A DNA stretch of 64,000 bases, taken from contig DISB01000006.1 of assembly GCA_002421685.1 (NCBI GenBank), positions 33,443 to 97,442 of the forward strand. The letters run 5' to 3'. The notes under the pieces were generated by a model that worked only from the letters and a program-made list of their open reading frames with translations, was not told where the DNA came from and ran no database searches. Both the position numbers and the translations under genes were made by a program. How positions within the stretch are numbered: position 1 is the stretch's first letter; each line of letters begins with the position of its first letter. Shown here piece by piece: positions 42,781 through 50,948 of this stretch. Origin of the DNA: Bacteroidetes bacterium UBA6221 (GTDB lineage Bacteria > Bacteroidota > Bacteroidia > Chitinophagales > Chitinophagaceae).

Positions 42781-42863
42781 AATTGTTAGTTAGAACATTG
42801 TGATTAAACTTTATATCTTTATTGAGTTTCGGTAAAAAGCATAGACAGCGGTAGTTATGTTCC

Positions 42864-42892
42864 CTGCCTTCGCCAAGCCGATAAACGTTAAC
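42864..42892 (+). repeat. Cassette-end-like repeat, 3' half, before the CBASS genes
   Basis: The segment CTGCCTTCGCCAAGCCGATA, followed by AACGTTAAC, resembles the 3' arms of the two repeat structures that follow the CBASS and GGDEF genes (common part CCTTCGSCAA, then AA-C near a GTT). No matching 5' arm is seen here. Confidence 0.4.
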
Positions 42893-42907
42893 AACATTTT
42901 TAAAATA

Positions 42908-43813
42908 ATGGCAATACCTGAATCACAATTACAAACATGGTCAAACCAAGGTGCGACAACTTCATCCGCGAATACGTACAACTCAATAAAAACGTGCATT
43001 GAGGGAAATAATTGGAACGATGACGTAAGTTTTAATATTTACTTACAAGGTTCGTATCGTAACTTCACGAATATTAGGGGTGATAGTGATGTAGATGTGA
43101 TTATTGAATTTAGTTCAGTGTTCTACTCTAACAAACATGAACTTACACAAGAACAATTACTCGACTTTAATGAATATTACTCTGATGGGAAATATTCTCT
43201 GAATTCTTTCAGGGACGCCGTCATCCAAAGATTGAAAAGCTACTACGGTGAAACGTATGTAAAAGTCGGCAATAATTCTATTAAGGTACTTGCAAATTCT
43301 GGAAGGTTAGATTGTGATGTTATTTGCTGTGCGGAGTATAGAGAATATCGGAGTTTCAGTAAAATCGACACTTCTAATTACTCCAAAGGCATTGTTTTCT
43401 GGACGAATGAAACACATGAAAAGGTCGTCAACTTTCCTAAACTGCATTTCGACAACGGTGCATCAAAAAATCAAAATTGTGATTCTAACTACAAACCGAC
43501 AATAAGAATTATTAAAAACATAAGAGCAAGACTTGTAAATAGTGGCACAATAACAAAATCCCTTGCTCCCTCATATTTCATAGAGGGACTAATGTTCAAT
43601 ATGCCAGACAATATCTTTAAAAATGCCACCCACTATACACGAACCCTTACCGTTTTAAATACATTTCATAATTATTCTGATACTCAATTAGAAGCCTTAG
43701 TATGCCAAAATAGACAACGATATCTATTTGGAAATTCTAAGCAACAATGGAATGTAGCAGACTGTAAAACTTTCAGAAATAAATTAATTGAATTTTGGAA
43801 TTCGTTTCAATGA
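42908..43813 (+). CDS. CD-NTase (cGAS/DncV-like nucleotidyltransferase) of a CBASS system
   Basis: A 301-residue enzyme making a cyclic oligonucleotide signal after phage infection. It starts at ATG 42908 (MAIPESQLQTWSNQG, the usual beginning of this group). The active site is complete: GSY at residues 48-50, Asp61 and Asp63 in GDSDVDVII, and a third acidic residue in RLDCDVICC (about 135-137). The C-terminal helical OAS-like domain is present. Its stop overlaps the start of the patatin effector gene (ATGA), so signal synthase and effector are translationally coupled. No Cap2/Cap3 genes follow, indicating a minimal type I CBASS. Confidence 0.88.
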   Translation: MAIPESQLQTWSNQGATTSSANTYNSIKTCIEGNNWNDDVSFNIYLQGSYRNFTNIRGDSDVDVIIEFSSVFYSNKHELTQEQLLDFNEYYSDGKYSLNSFRDAVIQRLKSYYGETYVKVGNNSIKVLANSGRLDCDVICCAEYREYRSFSKIDTSNYSKGIVFWTNETHEKVVNFPKLHFDNGASKNQNCDSNYKPTIRIIKNIRARLVNSGTITKSLAPSYFIEGLMFNMPDNIFKNATHYTRTLTVLNTFHNYSDTQLEALVCQNRQRYLFGNSKQQWNVADCKTFRNKLIEFWNSFQ

Positions 43814-44736
43814 CGGACAAACAAATGAACATATTGGTTTTAGACGGAGGAGGTTCTAAAGGAGTCTACACGCTAGGTGTTTTAAAGGAGCTTGAGTTGA
43901 AGCTTGGAAAACCGCTGTGCGAGTCATTTGATCTAATTTATGGAACAAGTACAGGCTCTATTATTGCAGCCTTAATCGGATTGGGTTATAAAATAAAAGA
44001 GGTTGAGACACTATACTTAGAACTCATACCGACAATAATGAGAAATAGAAGTAAAGCAAGGAAAAGTAAAGCACTGGAGAGAGAAGCGAAAAAAATATTT
44101 GGCAAAAGAAAGTTTGATTCTTTTAAGACGGATATTGGAATCGTAGCCTTGAATTTTGATACTCAGATGCCGTTAATTTTTAAAACAAATATTCAACAAG
44201 CACATGGCATGAAGCAATCTTTCAAGCCAGGCTTTGATTGTACTATTGAAACTGCTGTGCGCTGTTCTTGTGCAGCTTACCCTTTCTTCAATAAAATGAA
44301 AATTAAAACTGAAAATCATGGAGAAATAGAAGTTGTTGATGGCGGCTTTATCGCAAACAATTCAACTTTATATTCCATGATAGACGCATATAAATCATTT
44401 GGAATACCTGAACAGAATATTCACATTCTGAATGTGGGTGTAGGACACTATATAGAAAACGCCTCTGGTTTAATTTCCAGACTTTTAAAAAGAATAGGAA
44501 TACTTAATTTTTTTGAAAGGGTATTAAATGCTAGCACCAATAGCAATACCATTGTTTCTAAGTTATTGTTTCCAAACTTAGACATGCTAAGAATTAGTGA
44601 TTCTTATCCAGAACCTAAACACGGCACAAACATGTTTGAGTATGATGTGAAGAAATTAAATAGAATGATGCAACTTGGTAGAGCATCGTACGCCAAGTAT
44701 GAAAAGGAAATTTGGAAGCTATTAAAAATCGAATAA
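43810..44736 (+). CDS. capV: Patatin-like phospholipase effector (CapV-like) of CBASS
   Basis: A 308-residue lipase. The oxyanion-hole motif DGGGSKG is at residues 12-18, the nucleophile Ser47 is in GTSTG, and Asp177 in DGG completes the dyad. CapV-type effectors are activated by the cyclic nucleotide from the adjacent CD-NTase and degrade the cell membrane, causing abortive infection. The start is the ATG overlapping the CD-NTase stop. A cassette-like repeat follows the gene. Confidence 0.88.
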   Translation: MTDKQMNILVLDGGGSKGVYTLGVLKELELKLGKPLCESFDLIYGTSTGSIIAALIGLGYKIKEVETLYLELIPTIMRNRSKARKSKALEREAKKIFGKRKFDSFKTDIGIVALNFDTQMPLIFKTNIQQAHGMKQSFKPGFDCTIETAVRCSCAAYPFFNKMKIKTENHGEIEVVDGGFIANNSTLYSMIDAYKSFGIPEQNIHILNVGVGHYIENASGLISRLLKRIGILNFFERVLNASTNSNTIVSKLLFPNLDMLRISDSYPEPKHGTNMFEYDVKKLNRMMQLGRASYAKYEKEIWKLLKIE

Positions 44737-44743
44737 AACTGTT

Positions 44744-44890
44744 GCAACAGGGTATTGCCAAAAGCGGGGCTGAACGGCTTCCATTAGACATTTGTACAAG
44801 GTTCAACATTCGTTCTTCGATTCAACTTTTGTGTTAAAAATCCCAGCCTTCGGCAATACCCAAGCCGTTGGCTGTAATGCGATAACCTCA
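44744..44890 (+). repeat. Cassette-end-like imperfect inverted repeat between CBASS and GGDEF genes
   Basis: GGGTATTGCC (44750-44759) pairs with GGCAATACCC (44852-44861). Next to the 5' arm is CAAAAGCGGGGCTGA, and next to the 3' arm CCCAGCCTTC. The 5' arm matches the repeat after the GGDEF gene (about 20 of 27 positions in the ATTGSCAAAAG..GGGCTGA part). The form resembles integron attC or similar cassette sites, though canonical GTTRRRY ends are not exact. Confidence 0.5.
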
Positions 44891-44898
44891 AACTAACA

Positions 44899-45663
44899 AT
44901 GGCAAGTTATTTTAGAAAGTCTTTTGAGAAATTTCGGCAGGACGCTCTTTCCAAACTATTCTATGACATCCTTAAATGGCTAGTTCCTGCAACTATAATT
45001 TTTGCAGCATCTAAGATTATCCCTAAGCAGACTTCAATTGGAAAGTTAATTTCTACCCCAATAACAATCACTTTTTATGCTGCCTTTCTTATCAGCCTAA
45101 TAATAATAGGTGTCACTGTTGCCACTGTTACAATTTTATTCAACAGAAAATATAAAGCACTACAAAAAGATAATTTCACAGATGAATTAACAGGGCTTAA
45201 GAACCATAAGGCGTTCAAGGAATATTTGACTGATAGACTTGAAGCATCGAATTCCACTTTCTCAATCATTATTATTGACGTTGATAATTTCAAAAGATTT
45301 AATTCTGATTTTAGTCCAAATGTAGCAGACGGTATCTTGGCAAAGCTAGGTGAGCTGTTATATAATGATAAAAGGATTACCGATGAAACTTTTAGGCAGT
45401 TTCTCCGTGGTGATGAATTTGTTGTAATAACTAATGAGACTAACTTAAATGACGCTTATAAAGCAGCAGAACGCAAAAGGACTTTAATTGAAAAAACTTC
45501 GTTTATATTTGACGATACAGCACATAAACTTACTGTATCATGTGGGGTGACTGAGTATAAAAAGGGCAAAGATGATTTTAAATCAATTACAGACCGGGTA
45601 AATCAAGCATTGGTAGAAGCAAAGAAGCAAACGGGAAAAAATGTCACAAAGACTATAATTTGA
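44899..45663 (+). CDS. Membrane-anchored GGDEF-domain protein
   Basis: A 254-residue protein. Two membrane helices (about residues 25-42 and 58-82) are followed by a GGDEF domain: DELTGLKNHKAF (95-106), metal-site IIDVDNFK (125-132) and the signature RGDEF (170-174), where R replaces the first G, as in a number of active cyclases. No inhibitory RxxD site precedes the signature. It could make cyclic di-GMP or another nucleotide. GGDEF proteins are uncommon in Bacteroidota. Its position beside CBASS genes, between cassette-like repeats, suggests a defence role, such as a guard or signal enzyme of the mCpol kind; this is inference. Confidence 0.82.
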   Translation: MASYFRKSFEKFRQDALSKLFYDILKWLVPATIIFAASKIIPKQTSIGKLISTPITITFYAAFLISLIIIGVTVATVTILFNRKYKALQKDNFTDELTGLKNHKAFKEYLTDRLEASNSTFSIIIIDVDNFKRFNSDFSPNVADGILAKLGELLYNDKRITDETFRQFLRGDEFVVITNETNLNDAYKAAERKRTLIEKTSFIFDDTAHKLTVSCGVTEYKKGKDDFKSITDRVNQALVEAKKQTGKNVTKTII

Positions 45664-45673
45664 AGCGCTACAG

Positions 45674-45856
45674 CTAACAGTGCATTGGCAAAAGTAGGGC
45701 TGACGGAAGTACATTCGGCAGTAAATCGCTATTAAGCAGCAGTTATCGGCTGAACGTTTTCTAATTGGCTTTGAATGAATAATGTATTTCTAATCACCAT
45801 TTGTATAGGCAGACTAATAACAGATCCCCTTCCTTCGCCAATGCTTCAACGTTTCC
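45674..45856 (+). repeat. Cassette-end-like imperfect inverted repeat after the GGDEF gene
   Basis: GCATTGGC (45682-45689) pairs with GCCAATGC (45837-45844). CTAACAG precedes the 5' arm, AAAAGTAGGGCTGA follows it, and CCTTCCTTC precedes the 3' arm, as in the repeat at 44744. The remaining sequence to 46050 is AT-rich without a gene. Confidence 0.5.
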
Positions 45857-46050
45857 CCTATTCCATTGCATGAGACTGTTTATTCTTTAAACTATCAAAA
45901 CCTTCAAATCTTAAAATATGCGACTCTATAAATGTCCAATATTTTCATTGTCACCAGAAGTTATTAGTTCTCATTGACAAGCTTCGATGTAAAGAATGAG
46001 GTCAGTTGGTTAAGAATTCAAGTTCATAAAATTCCTAATTGGCATTAGTG

Positions 46051-46086
46051 AAAAGAGGCTGTTTCGAACTTTCGAGACAACCTCTT
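46051..46086 (-). terminator. Terminator after the lipocalin-like gene pair
   Basis: Read on the minus strand, AAGAGG...TCTCGAA and TTCGA...CCTCTT form a long, slightly mismatched stem followed by TTTT, downstream of the gene at 46132. Confidence 0.7.
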
Positions 46087-46131
46087 GCTTGTTTAGTCAG
46101 TATCGAAATTGACTATCTGTGAAATCATACT

Positions 46132-46578
46132 TTATTTACGCTTCAATGTGAATGTGTATTTTTCGTCAGTCCATGTAGGAAGCCACCGCTCAAATTTGAG
46201 CGTTGTTGCATCCAGTTGCAGGATTTTATTTTCCGGCTTGTGGGAATAATGCTTACTGTCCATTACAAGCACAGGGTAGTTATCCATTTGCCAGGTGCCG
46301 CTTATCATTGGCAAGTCAGGCTCACAGATCGTACCGCCATCCTGAAAGACCCATGTGCCGTCAGAATTGAACGTATAAAAATCATCATACTCGCACTTGT
46401 CCGGTTCGTAAGGATCATCCGGGTCGTCGGAGGTCGCTGCCGTCAGCACCCATGAACCGATAATCAGTTCTTTCGGAGTTTTCGGCGTGTTGGGCGTGGG
46501 GTCAGTTGTCGTGTCTTTCTTTGAACAGGCAGTCAATAATAGCAGTACTGCAAATGTGGTTGTGATAATTGATTTCAT
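46132..46578 (-). CDS. Lipocalin-like lipoprotein, copy 1
   Basis: A 148-residue lipoprotein with signal peptide and lipobox LLTACS, a Thr/Pro linker, then a beta-barrel-like domain (IIGSWVLTAATSDDP, FNSDGTWVFQDGG, ISGTWQMDNYPVLVMD, YTFTLKRK). It matches the lipocalin-like lipoproteins of Bacteroidota. It is a clear paralogue of the next gene upstream (46616-47077), with about half of its residues the same by eye, so the pair arose by tandem duplication. Ligand unknown. Confidence 0.78.
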   Translation of the reverse strand: MKSIITTTFAVLLLLTACSKKDTTTDPTPNTPKTPKELIIGSWVLTAATSDDPDDPYEPDKCEYDDFYTFNSDGTWVFQDGGTICEPDLPMISGTWQMDNYPVLVMDSKHYSHKPENKILQLDATTLKFERWLPTWTDEKYTFTLKRK

Positions 46579-46615
46579 TTTATATTGTTTTATTGGGTGA
46601 ATAATTGCTGACTGC

Positions 46616-47077
46616 TTATTTGCGTTTCATGGTAAATGTCATCACATGCTCATTTATATCGGGGTATCTGCGTTCGTATTTTAGGGTGTTTGCATCCAAC
46701 TGAATAATCTTGTTTTCAGATTTATAGATCATATATGGGTGCTTGATAACCAATACCGGGTAAGCATCAACATTCCACGTTCCGGGCAGGTTTGCCCTGG
46801 GTGTGTCGCAGATTGTGTTGTTATGATCTGCCATCCACGACCCGTCATTTTTGAAAGTGGTAATATCATCGTAAGAACAGCTATCCAACGGAGATGGGTT
46901 ATTGGGATCATTTGAAGTAACGGACACAAAAAGCCACGAGCCAGTCATAATCTCTTTGGGCGGTGTTGCCGGCGTCGGGGTTGGATTATTATTACCATTA
47001 CCAGACGTGGCACTGTTCTTTGAACAGGCTGCTAGCAGCAAGGTGCAGCCGCAGATCATTGTAAGTAGTCGTTTCAT
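46616..47077 (-). CDS. Lipocalin-like lipoprotein, copy 2
   Basis: A 153-residue lipoprotein (lipobox LLAACS) with an Asn/Gly-rich linker and the same domain as its neighbour: MTGSWLFVSVTSNDP, FKNDGSWMADHNN, LPGTWNVDAYPVLVI and FTMKRK. The gene pair lies inside the mobile island, between the GGDEF region and the serine recombinase, and may be cargo taken from a host genome; a more distant relative lies outside the island at 58503. Confidence 0.78.
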   Translation of the reverse strand: MKRLLTMICGCTLLLAACSKNSATSGNGNNNPTPTPATPPKEIMTGSWLFVSVTSNDPNNPSPLDSCSYDDITTFKNDGSWMADHNNTICDTPRANLPGTWNVDAYPVLVIKHPYMIYKSENKIIQLDANTLKYERRYPDINEHVMTFTMKRK

Positions 47078-47087
47078 ATATATAGTT

Positions 47088-47744
47088 TTAGTTTTCAGTT
47101 ATGTTCCTTAATCGCTTAAGCAGGTTATGCACCGTTGTAGGATGCCACTTTCGGTTATAGTAAGTGGCAATGCCCAATCGGTTTAGTTCGTTCGCAATCT
47201 GCCTGACCGTCACAATGCCTTTTACCCTTAGTTCTTCTATCAATGGCTTCATAGATTGCGCACAGGCATTCGCTTTCTTTTTGTTCTCCAACGCCAAAAC
47301 TTTCCTACCATAAACCCCCAGCTTTACGCCCCGTGCCTTTGCCGCTTGTAGAGCAGCAGCCGTTCTTTCACTGATCTGGTCACGCTCATATTCTGCTACA
47401 GCGGCCATGATATGCACCATGAACTTTCCGGCATTCGGATTATCCACCGCCGTAAAATCAACCCCGGATTCCTGTATGGTCGTGATAAAGCGCAGGTTAC
47501 GACCCAGCCTGTCCAGCTTGGCAATCAACAGGGTTGCGTTTACTGACTTGCACCGTGCTAACGCTTCCGTCAGCACAGGGCGGTTATTCCGTTTGCCAGT
47601 TTCGATTTCAATGAACTCTTTGTCCAGCACATAGCCGTGCGCCTTTGAAAATTCCGTCACCGATTTCTTTTGTGCTTCCAGCCCTAGTCCACTTTGTCCC
47701 TGTCTTTCGGTAGAGACCCGATAATACGCTACTGCTTTTTTCAT
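47088..47744 (-). CDS. Serine recombinase (resolvase/invertase family)
   Basis: A 218-residue recombinase with the nucleophile Ser11 in YYRVSTERQG, the catalytic arginine region LDRLGRNLRF (about residue 80), the long E helix (AAVAEYERDQISERT) and a C-terminal HTH (TVRQIANELNRLG). Its size fits small resolvases/invertases such as Mpi-type enzymes of Bacteroidota. A 25-bp inverted repeat lies just upstream of the gene (47791-47970), and the enzyme may act on it. Confidence 0.88.
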   Translation of the reverse strand: MKKAVAYYRVSTERQGQSGLGLEAQKKSVTEFSKAHGYVLDKEFIEIETGKRNNRPVLTEALARCKSVNATLLIAKLDRLGRNLRFITTIQESGVDFTAVDNPNAGKFMVHIMAAVAEYERDQISERTAAALQAAKARGVKLGVYGRKVLALENKKKANACAQSMKPLIEELRVKGIVTVRQIANELNRLGIATYYNRKWHPTTVHNLLKRLRNITEN

Positions 47745-47790
47745 GTCTGACCTTTTAATAGCGGTTTTTCCGCAGTTTCAGACAAGGTTC

Positions 47791-47970
47791 TGTTCATAGG
47801 CATACCAACGTTTACCTTTGTACAGCTTTAGGTCTGAAAATCAGGAAAATGAGATTTAGCTTGTAGCGAAAAGCCTTGTCTGGAGCAAGGTTTGGGAACG
47901 GTGACAAACGATTTTAGCGGCTAAAACCAGCCGTTTTGTTCATAAGTAAACGTTGGTATGCATATGAACA
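47791..47970. repeat. 25-bp inverted repeat enclosing 130 bases, candidate invertible segment
   Basis: The arm 47791-47815 is the reverse complement of 47946-47970 with one mismatch; the 16-base core GCATACCAACGTTTAC / GTAAACGTTGGTATGC is perfect. The enclosed DNA contains a terminator-like hairpin CGGCT/AGCCG followed by TTTTGTT (47918-47940) that points toward the SIR2 gene. It lies between the serine recombinase gene and the SIR2 gene, with 77 bases left before the latter's start. It could be a phase-variable switch or the recombinase's crossover site. Confidence 0.6.
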
Positions 47971-48047
47971 AATATTTTCATTGACATTACAATGAAATAA
48001 ATTGATAGTTTTATTGTGGGAACCCTATTTATATAAATGTTTTTATA

Positions 48048-50840
48048 ATGAGTGTGAACAGGAAATATATTGAAACAATAATCACTGCAAACAATGATAA
48101 TAGCTTAGCTATTTTCGTTGGTGCAGGAGTGTCAAAGAGTTCAGAAACAAAGACCTTCAAATTACCAACATGGCAGGATTTAATCGATAGCTTAAAAGAT
48201 GACTTAAATGCACCAGATGAAACCGACTTTTTGAGAATTGCACAGTTATACCACTTAGCATTTGGGGAGCATACATATTATAAAAAACTCAAAAAATATT
48301 TCCCTGATAACATCACACCCTCTATAATTCACAAGCAAATATTTGAAATTAATCCTCATGTAGTTATTACTACAAATTGGGATAGCATTCTTGAAAAGGC
48401 TATAGAGGAAAATGCATACATCTATGATCTAGTATGTTCAGATACGGACCTTGTTAAATCCACTTTGCAAAATAAGCTTATTAAAATGCATGGTGATTTC
48501 AAACATCATAATCTTGTGTTTAAAGAGGATGATTATATAAATTATCAATTACACTTTCCGCTAATAGAAAACTATATAAAGAGTATTATTTCTACTCATA
48601 CTGTATTATTTCTTGGATATTCCTATAGTGATCTAGATTTGAAACAAATAGTCAAATGGGTACAGCATCATGCGTTGAATGTCAGACCGCCAATGTATTT
48701 GGTCGCTATTAAAAGAGACCCTACTCAAATAAAATATCTAGAAAACCATGGCATAACGACTATTGTTATTGAAGATAAAGACATTGATGATGATATTGAC
48801 CACGATCCAGGATTTAGTGATTATTCAAAAAAAATTCACACGTTTCTGACTAATATTCGTCATCACAACAAGAAAGATATTCTTAATAATAATACTCAAT
48901 TAACAAAATTTGTTCTTTCTACAATTGAACCATTGAACCAACTAAATGGTATTTTAATTGAACAAGTACAGCGTGCTTTGTCAAATTGCGGATTTGTTTT
49001 TGATAATGATTCAAAACCTATCCTTGAGTTTTATGGTGAACGATTAACATATGATTTAGACAAAACAACAAGAACAATACACGCCAGGTTCATAGAAATA
49101 TTAAAAAGCATTGACACCGGAGAAAGACCAAGTCCTGACGTATTGAAAATATTTGAAATTCTGTCGAAAGCCAGAATTAAAGGCATCATATTGTCCAGTA
49201 ATGATATTAAAACTGAGGTAAAAGAATATATCCCGTTTGCACAGTATAATATTAGTGGCGCTCAAAGTGAAGAAAACTCGCTATATGACTTCGGTTATAA
49301 AACCAATAATAACGTCTATCAAATCGAGGATTTGTTTGATTCAGTATTTAATTATTATAATCTAGGAAAACTAGAAGATGCATTCTCACTAATTGAAGAT
49401 GCTATTGCAGCATGCTTAAAGCGTCGTAATTACGTTTGGTTGTTTATCGCAATGTACAATAGGAACGTCTTACTTGATAATCTGAAATTCTATTCGTTTA
49501 AGAAAGAAAATATTGAGAGATATTCTCAATATAAAAAATATGACTTAAAGGAACGTTATCACAATTTAACGAAAGATCTTAGGGCGACTCTTGAACCTGT
49601 GTACGAGTTTGTTAACTTCACTTTTGTGTATCGATATGCATACCAAGTTTCTAAAGACTTAAAAAAGACGGAAGACAATAAAAATACTGTTGAAAATGGT
49701 GGAATTGTTATTAATAGAGATGTGGATCAATTTTCCACAAAACACGAAAACCTAATTTCATTTGTTCTGAAGAATAGAATACTTATCGAAGATTATGAAG
49801 AATATAAATCAATAAATAAAGCATTTGTCAAAATTGCTTTAATGAGACAAATATTAAATGACAAGGTATTACTAACAAAAGCAGAATTATATTCTTGTAT
49901 CAGGTATATAAAGCATAAAGAACTGCGTTCTTTATTTGAAGATTTGTTTCAAGAAGAATCCACCCATAAGGGTAAGTTTCAAATTGCTGATGATTTAAGA
50001 GACTGGCTAATAAATACTGTACTTGGAAATGTAACGAATCAGTATTTACAGGATAGAGATGAATTCCGCAGATTTGAGTATTATTTAGAGAATATCATTT
50101 TTCTTTTATCGTTATCGAAGCATGACGATAAATATTTGGATAAAATAATGCACCAAATCAGCCGTGTCGTGAAAGAGGGTAGAAATACCATAGGCATATT
50201 TCAGTCTATCAACTTATTCTTCGGCATTCAACATTCTCTATTTAAACAGGAAATTAAAGACAAAATTCTTACAGAACTAATTGAGACATTAATATCTAAA
50301 TTTGTATACGGCCAATTTAATGGACATGAATTTTTTGCTATTACGAGAAACGATCTTTCAAATCTGTATGGTTATGCCCAAGTACAAAAGGTAATAATAA
50401 GCAATCAAGATTTGATTGATAAATTATTGTCACGAATTGGTGAATATTCGGTATCTGACAAAATCGATATCACACAAAGTTTTCTTTTGAGTATCTATGA
50501 CATTTCAACGCAGCCTATACAAGATGCAATTAGAAGCTTTGCTTTGTCTATAAATAATAATATTGAAAGCGGCGAGGAAGAATACAAGAAATTTGTGTTT
50601 GAGTTAACATTAGTAATTCGGAATTTCAAGGAATTGTCTGACGATTTAGTTGTCAATCTTGATAAATACTTGGAGCAATATAAAACTGGAACTATATTCT
50701 CAAGCATATTATATATTCTCGGCGACCAATTGAACTATTTAGTAAATCAAAAGTCGTTAACTAAGTTAAAAGGACTGCTTGATATTATTAATAATAGTAT
50801 TGCAAGGCATGAAGAACGGGATAAGTTGGGTTTTTTCTAG
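48048..50840 (+). CDS. SIR2-family defence-like protein, 930 residues
   Basis: A large protein with an N-terminal SIR2_2-type domain (residues about 1-260) and a long helical C-terminal region (about 300-930). SIR2 motifs: GAGVS at 25-29, TTNWD at 108-112, MHGD at 147-150 and GYSYSD at 190-195; Asn110 and His148 are the likely NADase residues. The layout is that of defence-associated sirtuins such as DSR-type proteins, which deplete NAD when the C-terminal part senses phage. No partner gene is adjacent. The AT-rich composition marks it as cargo. Its upstream region carries the 25-bp inverted repeat. Confidence 0.83.
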   Translation: MSVNRKYIETIITANNDNSLAIFVGAGVSKSSETKTFKLPTWQDLIDSLKDDLNAPDETDFLRIAQLYHLAFGEHTYYKKLKKYFPDNITPSIIHKQIFEINPHVVITTNWDSILEKAIEENAYIYDLVCSDTDLVKSTLQNKLIKMHGDFKHHNLVFKEDDYINYQLHFPLIENYIKSIISTHTVLFLGYSYSDLDLKQIVKWVQHHALNVRPPMYLVAIKRDPTQIKYLENHGITTIVIEDKDIDDDIDHDPGFSDYSKKIHTFLTNIRHHNKKDILNNNTQLTKFVLSTIEPLNQLNGILIEQVQRALSNCGFVFDNDSKPILEFYGERLTYDLDKTTRTIHARFIEILKSIDTGERPSPDVLKIFEILSKARIKGIILSSNDIKTEVKEYIPFAQYNISGAQSEENSLYDFGYKTNNNVYQIEDLFDSVFNYYNLGKLEDAFSLIEDAIAACLKRRNYVWLFIAMYNRNVLLDNLKFYSFKKENIERYSQYKKYDLKERYHNLTKDLRATLEPVYEFVNFTFVYRYAYQVSKDLKKTEDNKNTVENGGIVINRDVDQFSTKHENLISFVLKNRILIEDYEEYKSINKAFVKIALMRQILNDKVLLTKAELYSCIRYIKHKELRSLFEDLFQEESTHKGKFQIADDLRDWLINTVLGNVTNQYLQDRDEFRRFEYYLENIIFLLSLSKHDDKYLDKIMHQISRVVKEGRNTIGIFQSINLFFGIQHSLFKQEIKDKILTELIETLISKFVYGQFNGHEFFAITRNDLSNLYGYAQVQKVIISNQDLIDKLLSRIGEYSVSDKIDITQSFLLSIYDISTQPIQDAIRSFALSINNNIESGEEEYKKFVFELTLVIRNFKELSDDLVVNLDKYLEQYKTGTIFSSILYILGDQLNYLVNQKSLTKLKGLLDIINNSIARHEERDKLGFF

Positions 50841-50948
50841 AACACAATTTTTACTTATGTTATATATGGGTACTGTAATTTCCTGTAACATTCTATCAAA
50901 TCGCATCAATGACTTATGCCAGCATCACATGCCTATATAGAAATATAC

